DNA of 64,000 bases from Saccharospirillum sp. (GTDB lineage Bacteria; Pseudomonadota; Gammaproteobacteria; Pseudomonadales; Natronospirillaceae): contig JAGYIL010000003.1 of assembly GCA_018402545.1 (NCBI GenBank), positions 248,001-312,000 on the forward strand, written 5' to 3'. This document shows, in pieces, positions 27,239 to 36,390 of this stretch (its first letter is position 1; each line of letters begins with the position of its first letter). Made by a program: the position numbers and the translations under genes. The notes below the pieces were generated by a model, which saw only the letters and a list, made by a program, of their open reading frames with translations, ran no database searches and was not told the origin of the DNA.

Positions 27239-29062
27239 ATGAATCGTTTTATGTTAACCGCCTCTGTCTTGCTACTGCCAACCATGGCCGTCTCTGAAGA
27301 CGTCGTGATCACAGCTAACCGATACGCTGTGCCAATTACTCAGACGCAGTCTGCAGTAACGGTACTGACTGAAGAAGACCTGAAACAGTACCAGGACAGT
27401 GACCTCGGCACCTTGCTAAGCCGCTTGTCCGGCGTCACCCAAGTCAGCACTGGCAGTCTTGGTTCTACCAGCAATGTATTACTCAGAGGAACGACCAGCA
27501 GTCAGGTTGTGGTACTCATCGACGGTGTCCCTCAGGTCAGTACCAGCACAGGACAAACCTCTTTTGCCGGCATTTCACTGTCAAATATCGAACGCATTGA
27601 AGTAGTCCGGGGCCCAGTATCAAGCCTTTACGGAGCAAATGGTATTGGCGGGGTAATACAGGTCTTTACCAAGTCGCCTGATGCCTCAGAGGACGACATT
27701 TATGTATCGGGTAGCTATGGTAGCCAAAATTACCACAAATTAGGCGCCGGCTTTGATTTCTCGACCGATAAAACGCGCGCTGCAGCCGATATTTTCTACA
27801 CTGGCACCGACGGATTCGACAGCACCACTCTGGTTTCTGATTCGAATAAAGATAAAGATGGATTCAACCAGTTTTCAGGCAATCTCTCTGTAGATACCCA
27901 AATAAGCGATGATGTGCTGCTGGGAATCAATCATGTTCAGTCGAGCAGCACTGCAGACTACGACTCCGCTTGTTATGCCGGGTTCACACCGACCCCATGC
28001 AGCAATGATATTGACTGGCAGACTCAGACCGATCTCTCCAATTCCTCCCTGTCACTCGATTACGACGTTTCGTCCAACACCCACCTGAGCACACGCTTGG
28101 GCCGGTATGTAGACGACAGCGTCAACAGTGACGGAGATGATTCTGCCAATGACACCCAGTTTAAAACAACAGGCTATACCGCCACAGCACTGGTTGAACG
28201 CTCCATTGGCGATGTATCGGCCGCTGTCGGTATTGATATTGATACGGTTGAACTGGAGTCGACCACCGACTACGACGAAACCGAACGCACTAACACCGGT
28301 GTCTTCGCAAGCTTGTCGACCTACGCAGGCGACCTCGGCCTGCAGGGCAGCCTGCGATTCGACAACAACAGTGCCTACGACACCTATACGACAGGAACCC
28401 TGGGTACCTCCTACCTGATTACCGATACATTGGAAGTCGTTGGAACCGCCGGCACAGCGTTCAGGGCGCCAAGCTTCAATGAATTGTACTTTCCGAACTA
28501 TGGCGATGAAAACGTGGAACCCGAGGAATCTCGGAGTTTTGAATTGGCTATTCGTCAGTTTACCCAGGGTGGCGAATGGCGCGTTAGTGGTTACCGTATC
28601 GACACTACCAATCTGATTGGCTCTGACCCGAACACCTTTACTGCCGCCAACATCAATGAAGCCCGGATTCTTGGTCTGGAATTGGATATTGCACAGAAGA
28701 TAGGAGCCTTTGACCTCAGGTTTAACACTACACTGACCGATGCACGCGATGGCGATGACGAGCGGTTAAACAACCGACCGGAATGGACTGCCTTTGCAGC
28801 CCTTGCATACCAGTACGGGCCTTGGCTGATTAACACCGACCTGCAATCTGAGACGGGTCGCATAAATGGGGATGTTGCACTGGGTGATTACGCGATTCTG
28901 GGTTTGGGAGCACGTTACCGTTGGAGCGAAGGCAGTACCTTGAGCGCCCGAGTTGATAATGCTCTGGATGAAGACTACGTCACTAACTACGACAGTTTTA
29001 CTGATTCCTACTACAACACCGCTGGTCGTACCTTCAAGGTATCGGCTGAGTACCATTTCTAG
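27239..29062 (+). CDS. btuB: TonB-dependent vitamin B12 receptor
   Basis: 607 residues with a signal peptide ending near TMAVS. The TonB box EDVVITANRY follows at the mature N-terminus, matching the BtuB type. The plug domain spans about residues 40-140 (VTVLTEEDLKQYQD, VLIDGVPQV, ERIEVVRGPVSSLYG), then a 22-strand barrel ends in FKVSAEYHF with terminal Phe. GAAAGGAA before the ATG at 27239 decides the start. The riboswitch upstream and tonB downstream support cobalamin uptake across the outer membrane. No btuCDF genes are present here. Confidence 0.94.
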   Translation: MNRFMLTASVLLLPTMAVSEDVVITANRYAVPITQTQSAVTVLTEEDLKQYQDSDLGTLLSRLSGVTQVSTGSLGSTSNVLLRGTTSSQVVVLIDGVPQVSTSTGQTSFAGISLSNIERIEVVRGPVSSLYGANGIGGVIQVFTKSPDASEDDIYVSGSYGSQNYHKLGAGFDFSTDKTRAAADIFYTGTDGFDSTTLVSDSNKDKDGFNQFSGNLSVDTQISDDVLLGINHVQSSSTADYDSACYAGFTPTPCSNDIDWQTQTDLSNSSLSLDYDVSSNTHLSTRLGRYVDDSVNSDGDDSANDTQFKTTGYTATALVERSIGDVSAAVGIDIDTVELESTTDYDETERTNTGVFASLSTYAGDLGLQGSLRFDNNSAYDTYTTGTLGTSYLITDTLEVVGTAGTAFRAPSFNELYFPNYGDENVEPEESRSFELAIRQFTQGGEWRVSGYRIDTTNLIGSDPNTFTAANINEARILGLELDIAQKIGAFDLRFNTTLTDARDGDDERLNNRPEWTAFAALAYQYGPWLINTDLQSETGRINGDVALGDYAILGLGARYRWSEGSTLSARVDNALDEDYVTNYDSFTDSYYNTAGRTFKVSAEYHF

Positions 29063-29079
29063 GTGGGCGTGAGGTTCTC

Positions 29080-29892
29080 ATGAGACCCGTCTGGCCAGTA
29101 GCCATCACCCTATCTGTGATTGCTCATGCAGCACTCATTGGTTGGTTTCCTGGCCGGACTCCCACCCCTGAACCCGTTTCAAAAAGCACAGTTTCACTCG
29201 AATTGAAGTCGGCCCAAGTTACAGCCAACGAAAACAGCTACAGCACAGACGACCAGGTGACACCCGACCAACAACCACCTGTACCCAGTGAGCTTTTAAA
29301 GCCACAGCAGATATCCACAGCAACGCCCTCCCCTCACCCGACCGACGTCGGTCCAACTCTCGCAGAGAAACCGAATCAGCTTGCGCAGGTAGAAGCTCCG
29401 GCCGAACAGGAACAGGAACAGGAACAGGAACAGGAACAGGAACAGGAACAGGAACAGGAACAGGAACAGGAACAGGAACAGGAACAGGAACAGGAACAGG
29501 TTAAGCCCATTGAAACGGCAGTCAACCCCCAGGGTCCACTTCATGATCGCAAACAACCTGCCACTGATTCGAATGCCTCAGAACAGGCCATTGACAATGT
29601 CGACACTCAACGGCTTCAACGCGACATTAAAATCTGGCTTAAACAGGCGTTGGCTGAACACCTGCACTACCCACCTGCAGCACGCCGGCGAGGCTGGGAA
29701 GATTCAGTAGAGGTCACTATTGAGATGCAAACCGACGGGACTTTTACGGCCGAGATTCTTAAACCCGCACAACGATCACTCTTTGATGAAGCTGCCCTGG
29801 CCGCATTGGCAGACATCCGTGCCAGCCGTCGCTATTGTTGCGCGCATTCTAACAGTCAACTGGACCTGACGATCGGTTTCCAGCTGGACTAG
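29080..29892 (+). CDS. tonB: TonB-like energy transducer with (Glu-Gln)16 repeat
   Basis: 270 residues. The N-terminal membrane helix contains SVIAH, the S-x3-H pattern TonB uses to contact ExbB/ExbD. A proline-rich linker follows, then a pure Glu-Gln run of 16 pairs, then a C-terminal TonB domain (HYPPAARRRGWEDSVEVTIE ... LFDEAALAALADIR). It would transmit proton-motive force to the BtuB plug. It follows btuB after 17 bases under the same riboswitch. The EQ run probably replaces the usual Pro-Lys/Pro-Glu spacer. exbBD are not in the window. Confidence 0.88.
   Translation: MRPVWPVAITLSVIAHAALIGWFPGRTPTPEPVSKSTVSLELKSAQVTANENSYSTDDQVTPDQQPPVPSELLKPQQISTATPSPHPTDVGPTLAEKPNQLAQVEAPAEQEQEQEQEQEQEQEQEQEQEQEQEQEQEQEQVKPIETAVNPQGPLHDRKQPATDSNASEQAIDNVDTQRLQRDIKIWLKQALAEHLHYPPAARRRGWEDSVEVTIEMQTDGTFTAEILKPAQRSLFDEAALAALADIRASRRYCCAHSNSQLDLTIGFQLD
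29404..29499 (+). repeat. (GAACAG)16 hexanucleotide tandem repeat inside tonB
   Basis: Sixteen perfect copies of GAACAG, 96 bases without interruption, encoding Glu-Gln. A unit of six bases keeps the frame, so copy-number change would lengthen or shorten the periplasmic linker without inactivating the gene. Perfect repeats like this mutate readily by slippage. Confidence 0.98.
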
Positions 29893-29929
29893 CAGACTTG
29901 CTATTGTGTTATTGCAAACCAAAAGTCGT

Positions 29930-30946
29930 TTAAACAGGCACCACCCCGGGCTGCGCTATCTCACACACCAGCGCACTGAGTTTGTGCCAGGGATCTCCTG
30001 CGGCACGCCCTTTGATGGTTGCATCGATATCACCACACAAAATCAGACACTTTTGCCACAACCCCGCATCACCACGCCGCAAGGCTACCTGGTACGGCCC
30101 TTGTCGCTTGTCGAAAATGCGTAATCGTTTGAACACGGCGGGCATCGGCTGGCCCATGGCCTGGGCTTCGGAAAGTTGCACCAGATGCCGCAGTTCGCGT
30201 GCCAGCACCCACAACACGATGGGCGGTTCAATGCCCTCTGCCGACAGACCCGACAATACTCGCTGACTACGAGCCAGGTCACCACTGAGCACGGCATCGG
30301 CCAGATCGAAAATGGTAAATCGCGCGCTGTCCGATACCGCCTGAATAACGGTTTCCAGTGTCAGCGACGTGCCGTCGCTCACCAGCAGGAGTTTGTCGAT
30401 CTCCTGGCGGGCAGCCAGCAAATTGCCATCGACCCGGTCAGACAACAACGCCAGTGCATCGTCATCTATCTGCAGGCCATGGTGTTGCAGACGAGCCCGT
30501 AACCAGGCTGGCAATTGATGTCGCTCAACAGGCCAGATGGGAACCCACCAGGCCGCGTCGGTGACACCGGCAAACCACTTCGCCTTGCTTTGCGCCGCTT
30601 CGATCTTGTCGGACACCACCAACAACAGATTATCCGGGTTCGCGTTCTCGGCGTAGGCCACCAGGGCTTTTCGGCCTGCGTCGTTGAGTTTGGCGGTCAG
30701 CCTCAGTTCAAGCAATTGGCGGTCGCCGAACAGTGACATGGCCTGGTTCGCTTCGTACAGCTGATTCCAGTCGAACTGGGCATCGGCATGAAACACCTGA
30801 CGCTCGGTAATGCCCGCCTGGCGGGCCGCTGCCCGCACCTGATCACTGGCTTCAAGCACCAGCAGGGGTTCATCGCCACTGAGCCAGATAATCGCGGGCA
30901 GACGTTGCGTCAGCTGGTTGGCCAGTTGCTGGGGAGAGACCTTCAT
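29930..30946 (-). CDS. holA: DNA polymerase III subunit delta
   Basis: 338 residues. The N-terminal clamp-loader fold contains PAIIWLSGDEPLLVLEASD near residue 17. SLFGDRQLLELRL near residue 70 contains the SLF motif family used to open the beta clamp. The C-terminal helical domain contains LWVLARELRHLVQLSEAQAM. It is the wrench of the clamp loader. Its start overlaps the lptE stop by four bases, keeping the usual leuS-lptE-holA order. The tail is close to the convergent tonB end. Confidence 0.94.
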   Translation of the reverse strand: MKVSPQQLANQLTQRLPAIIWLSGDEPLLVLEASDQVRAAARQAGITERQVFHADAQFDWNQLYEANQAMSLFGDRQLLELRLTAKLNDAGRKALVAYAENANPDNLLLVVSDKIEAAQSKAKWFAGVTDAAWWVPIWPVERHQLPAWLRARLQHHGLQIDDDALALLSDRVDGNLLAARQEIDKLLLVSDGTSLTLETVIQAVSDSARFTIFDLADAVLSGDLARSQRVLSGLSAEGIEPPIVLWVLARELRHLVQLSEAQAMGQPMPAVFKRLRIFDKRQGPYQVALRRGDAGLWQKCLILCGDIDATIKGRAAGDPWHKLSALVCEIAQPGVVPV

Positions 30947-31446
30947 TCATCGGTCTCCGGCAACAGGTCATCGGCCGTCACGGCTTCCAGTTGATCCAGT
31001 ACCAGAAGCGCGATTCGATTGCGTAGAATCTGGCGACGTTGTTCACGCGCCTCATCATCGTCTTCCGTTAAACGGGATTCGACCCGGCTGATCCACCGAC
31101 TGATGACCGCCCGGTCATACTGGTTAACCAGGCTCCACTCGATTTCCAGCGTAAGGATGATGGTTTCATCCAGGCTGACTTCTGAATAGGTTTCACGGTG
31201 CAAGCGCAACAGCGTATCGGCCGGGCCCGTTTGCAGCACCAGGCCATACAAGGCAAAGGTGCCTCGCAGCGTCTGGTACAGCTCGTCGGCATCGGCCTGG
31301 GATTGCCATACCAATGGATTCAACCCCTCGGCCAACCGGAACTGCCCTTTCAACTGGTAGCCGCAGCCGACCAGAAGGCTCAGCAACAGGCCAACGGTCA
31401 GGCTGCGCCACAGCCCGATTCGATGGATACCGGCGTTAGTTGGCAA
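30943..31446 (-). CDS. lptE: LPS-assembly lipoprotein LptE
   Basis: 167 residues. The lipoprotein signal ends LLVGC (Cys28), followed by [10 protein letters not shown], the typical beginning of LptE/RlpB. It plugs the LptD barrel and completes the outer-membrane LPS export machine. It overlaps both neighbours (leuS stop and holA start), so translation is coupled. Length and position between leuS and holA are standard for gammaproteobacteria. Confidence 0.92.
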   Translation of the reverse strand: MPTNAGIHRIGLWRSLTVGLLLSLLVGCGYQLKGQFRLAEGLNPLVWQSQADADELYQTLRGTFALYGLVLQTGPADTLLRLHRETYSEVSLDETIILTLEIEWSLVNQYDRAVISRWISRVESRLTEDDDEAREQRRQILRNRIALLVLDQLEAVTADDLLPETDE

Positions 31447-34015
31447 CGATGTTCACCAGCTTGTTGGGCACAACGATCACCTTGCGTACCGTCACGCCTT
31501 CCGTAAAACGCACGACGTTCTCATCCGCCAGAGCGGTGCGTTCAATCAGTGCCTTGTCGGCACTGGCAGGCACTTCAATGCGGCTGCGCACTTTACCGTT
31601 TACCTGAACCACGTACAGCAGCGAGTCTTTAACCAAGGCTGACTCATCCGCTTGCGGCCAGGCAGCGTCAATCACCAGGCCGTCATGACCAAGTGCCTGC
31701 CACAACACCTGAGTAACGTGCGGGGCGATCGGTGCGAGCACCAGCACGGCGGTGTCGAGCGCTTCCCGGACGACGGCTCGATCGAGTGCCGTGTGCGCTT
31801 CAAAACGGTTTACGCTGTTGAGCAGTTCCATCACCTTGGCGATGGCGGTATTGAAGGTCTTGCGCTCACCAAAATCGCTGGTCACACCCACAATGGTCTC
31901 GTGCGTTTTACGGCGCAGGGCTTTCTGGTCGTCGTTCAGCGCCTGGCCGTTCAAAGCGTCGCTGTCACCGGCTTCAAGCAATGCATGCACCGCACGCCAC
32001 AAACGCTGCAGAAACTTCTGGGCACCCTGCACGCCCGACTCGGTCCACTCCAGGGTTTGGTCCGGCGGTGCAGCAAACATGGAGAACAACCGCACCGTAT
32101 CGGCACCATACTGTTCAATCGCCTGCTGCGGGTCTTTGCCGTTATTTTTCGACTTGGACATCTTCGCCATGCCGGCATAGACCACGGCATCTCCGGTCGA
32201 GGCTTCAACACCGCCCAGCACCTTGCCTTTCTCGTCGCGCTGAACATCCACAGCGGTTGGGGATACCCAGACCCGACCGTTGTCGGTTTCCTTATACCAG
32301 GTATCCGCCAACACCATGCCCTGGCACAGCAGATTGGTGAAGGGTTCGCTGGAATTCACCAAGCCTTCATCGCGCATGGCTTTGTGAAAGAAACGCGAGT
32401 ACATCAGGTGCATGGTGGCGTGTTCGATACCGCCAATGTACTGGTCGACCGGCAGCCAGTAATTGGCTTCTTCGGGCTCCAGCATGCCGCCGTCGTATTC
32501 GGGGGTGCAGTAACGGGCGTAATACCAGCTCGATTCCATAAAGGTATCGAAAGTGTCGGTATCGCGCTTGGCGGGTTTGCCCTGCCAGGTTGTGTTTTCA
32601 AACTCGGGGTTGTTCTTGATCGGCGAATTGGCACCGTCGAATACCACATCAACGGGCAGTTCGACCGGGAAGGTTTCCGAGGGTTTGACCTCGCCATCGA
32701 CATACACCATGGGTACAGGCGTGCCCCAATAACGCTGCCGGCTCACACCCCAGTCGCGCAGGCGGAAATTCACAGTCACCTTGCCTTTGCCCTGGGCTTC
32801 CAGGTCGCCGGCGATGCGCTCGAAAGCCTCGGTGAAATTCAGCCCGTCGTAGTCACCGGAATTGACCAGAATGCCTTTTTCAGTAAAGGCCTCCTCGGTC
32901 AGATCGCACTGGCTTTCGCTGCCGGGTTCGGGCTTGACCACCTGCTTCTTTTGCAAACCGTATTTGCTGGCAAATTCCCAGTCGCGCTGGTCGTGCCCTG
33001 GCACCGCCATAACGGCACCGCTGCCGTAATCCATCAACACGAAGTTGGCCGACCAGATGGGGACTTCCTCGCCGGTTAACGGGTGGATCGCCACCAAACC
33101 GGTATCGCAGCCTTTCTTCTCCATCGTGGCCATATCGGCCTCGCTGGTGGTCATGTTCTTGCACTCGATAATGAAGTTGGCCAGTTCGTTGTTGGTTTTG
33201 GCCGCTTCAGCCGCGAGTGGGTGCTGGGCCGCCACCGCCATGTAGGTAACGCCCATCAGCGTATCCGGGCGGGTGGTATAGACTTCGAGCGTCTGGTCAC
33301 TGCCTTTCAGGCCAAACTTAAGCGTCACGCCCTGAGAACGACCGATCCAGTTGCGCTGCATGGCCTTCACTTCATCGGGCCAGCCCGGCAGGTTATCGAG
33401 TTCTTCCAGCAATTCCTCGGCGTAGGCGGTGGTCTTGATGAACCACTGATCCATCTCCTTGCGTTCAACCGGGGTATCACAGCGCCAGCAGCGGCCGTCG
33501 TGCACCTGCTCGTTAGCGAGTACGGTCTGGTCGACTGGACACCAGTTCACCGGCGAGGTTTTCTTATACGCCAGGCCCTTCTCCACCAGACGGGTGAAGA
33601 ACCATTGCTCCCAGCGGTAATACTCGGGGGTGCAGGTGGTGACTTCCCGGTCCCAGTCGTAGGCGAAGCCCAGCATCTTGAGCTGGTTGCGCATGTAGTC
33701 GATGTTCTCAAAGGTCCACTTGGCCGGAGCGACACCATTCTGGATGGCGGCGTTTTCGGCGGGCATGCCGAAGGCATCCCAGCCCATTGGCTGCATGACG
33801 TTCTTGCCGAGCATGCGCTGATAACGGCTGATCACATCACCGATGGTGTAGTTGCGAACATGCCCCATGTGCAGGCGACCACTGGGGTAAGGTAGCATCG
33901 ATAGGCAGTAGAATTTCTCTTTGCCGGGTTCAACCCGGGCTTTAAAGACCTGCTTCTCGTTCCAGGTGTCCTGCACCTGCTGCTCAATGGTGGCCGGGGT
34001 ATAGGTCGCGTCCAT
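31436..34015 (-). CDS. leuS: Leucyl-tRNA synthetase
   Basis: 859 residues, full length. HMGH (residues 49-52) in [18 protein letters not shown] is the HIGH signature, [15 protein letters not shown] near residue 617 is the KMSKS loop, and a CP1 editing domain lies between with [18 protein letters not shown]. It charges all leucine isoacceptors, including the tRNA-Leu(CAA) in this window. First gene of the leftward leuS-lptE-holA unit. Confidence 0.98.
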   Translation of the reverse strand: MDATYTPATIEQQVQDTWNEKQVFKARVEPGKEKFYCLSMLPYPSGRLHMGHVRNYTIGDVISRYQRMLGKNVMQPMGWDAFGMPAENAAIQNGVAPAKWTFENIDYMRNQLKMLGFAYDWDREVTTCTPEYYRWEQWFFTRLVEKGLAYKKTSPVNWCPVDQTVLANEQVHDGRCWRCDTPVERKEMDQWFIKTTAYAEELLEELDNLPGWPDEVKAMQRNWIGRSQGVTLKFGLKGSDQTLEVYTTRPDTLMGVTYMAVAAQHPLAAEAAKTNNELANFIIECKNMTTSEADMATMEKKGCDTGLVAIHPLTGEEVPIWSANFVLMDYGSGAVMAVPGHDQRDWEFASKYGLQKKQVVKPEPGSESQCDLTEEAFTEKGILVNSGDYDGLNFTEAFERIAGDLEAQGKGKVTVNFRLRDWGVSRQRYWGTPVPMVYVDGEVKPSETFPVELPVDVVFDGANSPIKNNPEFENTTWQGKPAKRDTDTFDTFMESSWYYARYCTPEYDGGMLEPEEANYWLPVDQYIGGIEHATMHLMYSRFFHKAMRDEGLVNSSEPFTNLLCQGMVLADTWYKETDNGRVWVSPTAVDVQRDEKGKVLGGVEASTGDAVVYAGMAKMSKSKNNGKDPQQAIEQYGADTVRLFSMFAAPPDQTLEWTESGVQGAQKFLQRLWRAVHALLEAGDSDALNGQALNDDQKALRRKTHETIVGVTSDFGERKTFNTAIAKVMELLNSVNRFEAHTALDRAVVREALDTAVLVLAPIAPHVTQVLWQALGHDGLVIDAAWPQADESALVKDSLLYVVQVNGKVRSRIEVPASADKALIERTALADENVVRFTEGVTVRKVIVVPNKLVNIVAN

Positions 34016-34354
34016 CGGAATCCTGTTGTTTGCGGTGGTTGGTGAGTGAACAATACGAATGATAAAAGGGAGTAATTCTGCACAGACGGGCGTCAGACCC
34101 GGCTCGCACCGTTAGGATACCCGACCAGCGACGGGTTTTCGACCGGATTTCCGCACCCTGGCCGTTCTGTTTTCACCAGGAATGTGCACTCGTTATCAGG
34201 TTCGTTTGCCCTTGATGCCAAAATCGGTAACAGTAGCCCTATTAAACGCCTTGCTTCAAAGACCAGCGATAGCCACTGGAGAACAAGGTCGATCGCGCAC
34301 CCGACAGGTTCACGTTCGTGACCAGGGTGCATCAACAGTCACTCTGGACGGATT
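34016..34354. other. Intergenic gap between leuS and the divergent PLP enzyme
   Basis: About 340 bases that must hold two divergent promoters. I see no convincing gene, tRNA, T-box leader or strong hairpin here; the small open frames have no RBS and no family resemblance. Confidence 0.5.
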
Positions 34355-35368
34355 ATGGCTTTCAGCAACATTCCAAAACTCAGCCTGGCACAGGCCCCTA
34401 CCCCCATTGATCACCTGCCCCGACTGGGCGAGTTACTGGGCACCCGGAACCTTTGGGTGAAACGCGACGACTGCACCGGGCTTGGGCTCGGCGGCAATAA
34501 AACGCGCAAGCTGGAATACCTGTTGGCTGAAGCTCTGGAAACGGGGGCGGATACCGTGTTGACGGTCGGCGGCCTGCAAAGCAACCATGCCCGCCAGACT
34601 GCTGCGGCTGCGGCTCGGCTGGGCCTGAACTGTGAACTGGTACTGGAACCGGTTACCGGTGCGCCAGAGTCACTGTATCAGCACAGCGGTAATGTACTGT
34701 TAAACCGACTTTTTGGCGCCACCCTCACCCTGGCCAAGCCCGGCCAGGACGGTATTGAACTGATGCATCAACGCGCCGAAGCCCTTGCCGGGGAAGGGTA
34801 CGCCCCCTATTGCATACCGGTTGGCGGCTCCAACACCACTGGTGCCCTCGGCTACGTTCAGTGCGCCCGGGAAATTGCCGACTGGCAGTATCAGCAGGAC
34901 ACTGAGTTTGATCACATTATTCTGGCAACAGGCAGCGCAGGCACCCAGGCTGGGCTGCTGGCCGGTGCGGCCCTCTTTGATCTGTCGGCTCAGGTGCAGG
35001 GGTTCTGCGTCAGCCGCACCACTGAAGACCAGGCCGATCTGGTACTAAACCTGACCCGACCGCTGTTTGATCGCCTTGGGCTCTCTCATGAAACCCTGGC
35101 CAGGCGCATTTACACAGATGGCCGCTACGTAGGCCCGGGCTATGGCATAGCGACCGAAGGCATGACTCACGCGGTGCGGGTCACCGCGGAAACAGAAGGC
35201 CTGTTACTGGATCCGGTTTACACCGGCAAAGCCATGCACGGCCTGTTCGATAGCTACCAAAACGGTACCTTTGGGCCCGACGACAAGGTTCTGTTCATCC
35301 ATACCGGCGGCGCACCGGCGTTATTTGGGTATGAAGCGGCCTTGTTTGAAGACGATAAAGCCACTTAA
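34355..35368 (+). CDS. dcyD: PLP-dependent D-cysteine desulfhydrase / L-cysteate sulfo-lyase family
   Basis: 337 residues of the ACC-deaminase/D-cysteine desulfhydrase branch of fold-type II PLP enzymes. The PLP lysine is in LGLGGNKTRKLEYLL (about residue 49), substrate contacts in VGGLQSNHARQTAAAAARLG, and the phosphate loop in ATGSAGTQAGLLAG near 195. D-cysteine desulfhydrase releases sulfide, pyruvate and ammonia. The marine enzyme CuyA, which removes sulfite from L-cysteate, belongs to the same family and cannot be excluded. It stands alone, so context does not decide. Confidence 0.85.
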   Translation: MAFSNIPKLSLAQAPTPIDHLPRLGELLGTRNLWVKRDDCTGLGLGGNKTRKLEYLLAEALETGADTVLTVGGLQSNHARQTAAAAARLGLNCELVLEPVTGAPESLYQHSGNVLLNRLFGATLTLAKPGQDGIELMHQRAEALAGEGYAPYCIPVGGSNTTGALGYVQCAREIADWQYQQDTEFDHIILATGSAGTQAGLLAGAALFDLSAQVQGFCVSRTTEDQADLVLNLTRPLFDRLGLSHETLARRIYTDGRYVGPGYGIATEGMTHAVRVTAETEGLLLDPVYTGKAMHGLFDSYQNGTFGPDDKVLFIHTGGAPALFGYEAALFEDDKAT

Positions 35369-35462
35369 GGGGAGTTCCAGCCCAGTAGGCGACATTAGGT
35401 TCCGGGCATGGAACACTGTTTTACCAACTCACATCCACTGTTGCTCATGCAAACAGCACACC

Positions 35463-36149
35463 TCACTTCTGAATCGCAACAACGTCGCGATCAGCCACCT
35501 CCCAGTGCTGCGCCCCCAAATACTCAGCCAACCAGGCGAAAGTCGCCTCTGAATAAAAGGCGATGTGAGTCGGATCATCGACATAGCGCCAATGCGCAAA
35601 GGCTTCGCGGTCGCGAACCCTCTGCGTTTGAATGATCAGCCAGCCGCCCGCTTCCAGTTGACGCCACAAGTCAGTCAAAACGTCAGCAGGGTTACACAGG
35701 TGCTCGATCACCTCGGTGAGACAGATAAAGTGATAGTGACGGGTCAGAACTGAGCGATCAGGGTAATAGAATAGATCATACAAGACGACACGGTAACCCA
35801 CTTCTTCAAGCATGCTGGCCAGCGCCGGACCAGGGCCACAGCCGAAGTCGAGCCCACTGGATCCGGCTGGCAGCCTGTCGTAAACGGCTTGCCAGGGCCG
35901 AGTCAGAAAGGTTCGATATCCGGGGTCACTGATGTCGTTCCGGTGCTTGTCGTATTCTGCCTTTTCAGCGGCCGGTGATATCTGCTGGTCAGTTTTAACG
36001 AACACTAACCGGCACGCCGGGCAGCACCAGTAATCCCGATGTTTGCGATGGTGCCACCACTGACTGTCGGGCGTATGGCACAGCGGGCAAGGCGGGCCAT
36101 TAGTCTCAGCCTGTATAGCCTGCAGATTCTCGGGCACGTCGGTGGTCAT
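35463..36149 (-). CDS. Class I SAM methyltransferase with N-terminal zinc ribbon
   Basis: 228 residues. The N-terminal C-x2-C pairs CPLCHTPD and CCPACRLVF (about residues 20-50) form a zinc ribbon. The Rossmann methyltransferase core has motif I LDFGCGPGPALASMLEE near 97 and the later LTEVIEHLCNPADVL, as in the Methyltransf_23/UbiG-like group. The substrate is unknown; proteins of this shape often modify small metabolites or RNA. It is divergent from the hybrid kinase with about 240 bases between them that hold no evident gene. Confidence 0.85.
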   Translation of the reverse strand: MTTDVPENLQAIQAETNGPPCPLCHTPDSQWWHHRKHRDYWCCPACRLVFVKTDQQISPAAEKAEYDKHRNDISDPGYRTFLTRPWQAVYDRLPAGSSGLDFGCGPGPALASMLEEVGYRVVLYDLFYYPDRSVLTRHYHFICLTEVIEHLCNPADVLTDLWRQLEAGGWLIIQTQRVRDREAFAHWRYVDDPTHIAFYSEATFAWLAEYLGAQHWEVADRDVVAIQK

Positions 36150-36390
36150 CCGTTCACTTTCTTATTTGTTCCTATTTGTTGGTCGCAGGCATTCATGCTA
36201 TCAGTTATTCTTGGAGCAGTGGTAGAGCCTGCAATGATTGTGACGGCCAGCGCGGGGCTGCAAACCGGGCAGCCGACCATCATCGACCTCCCAGGCGACT
36301 GACAGACATTAGAACAATACAAAATGGCTCTGACGACACCGCATGCCGGCGCCGGGCCAACGATAAGACTGATCAAGGGAACCGAGCATT

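Noticed and set aside
29296-29556. Open frame on the reverse strand encoding a long Leu-Phe alternation
   Set aside because: It is the antisense shadow of the GAACAG repeat in tonB; there is no RBS, and tonB is well supported on the other strand.
31652-33079. Forward 475-codon open frame inside leuS
   Set aside because: Entirely antisense to leuS, whose catalytic motifs are intact; low-complexity shadow coding.
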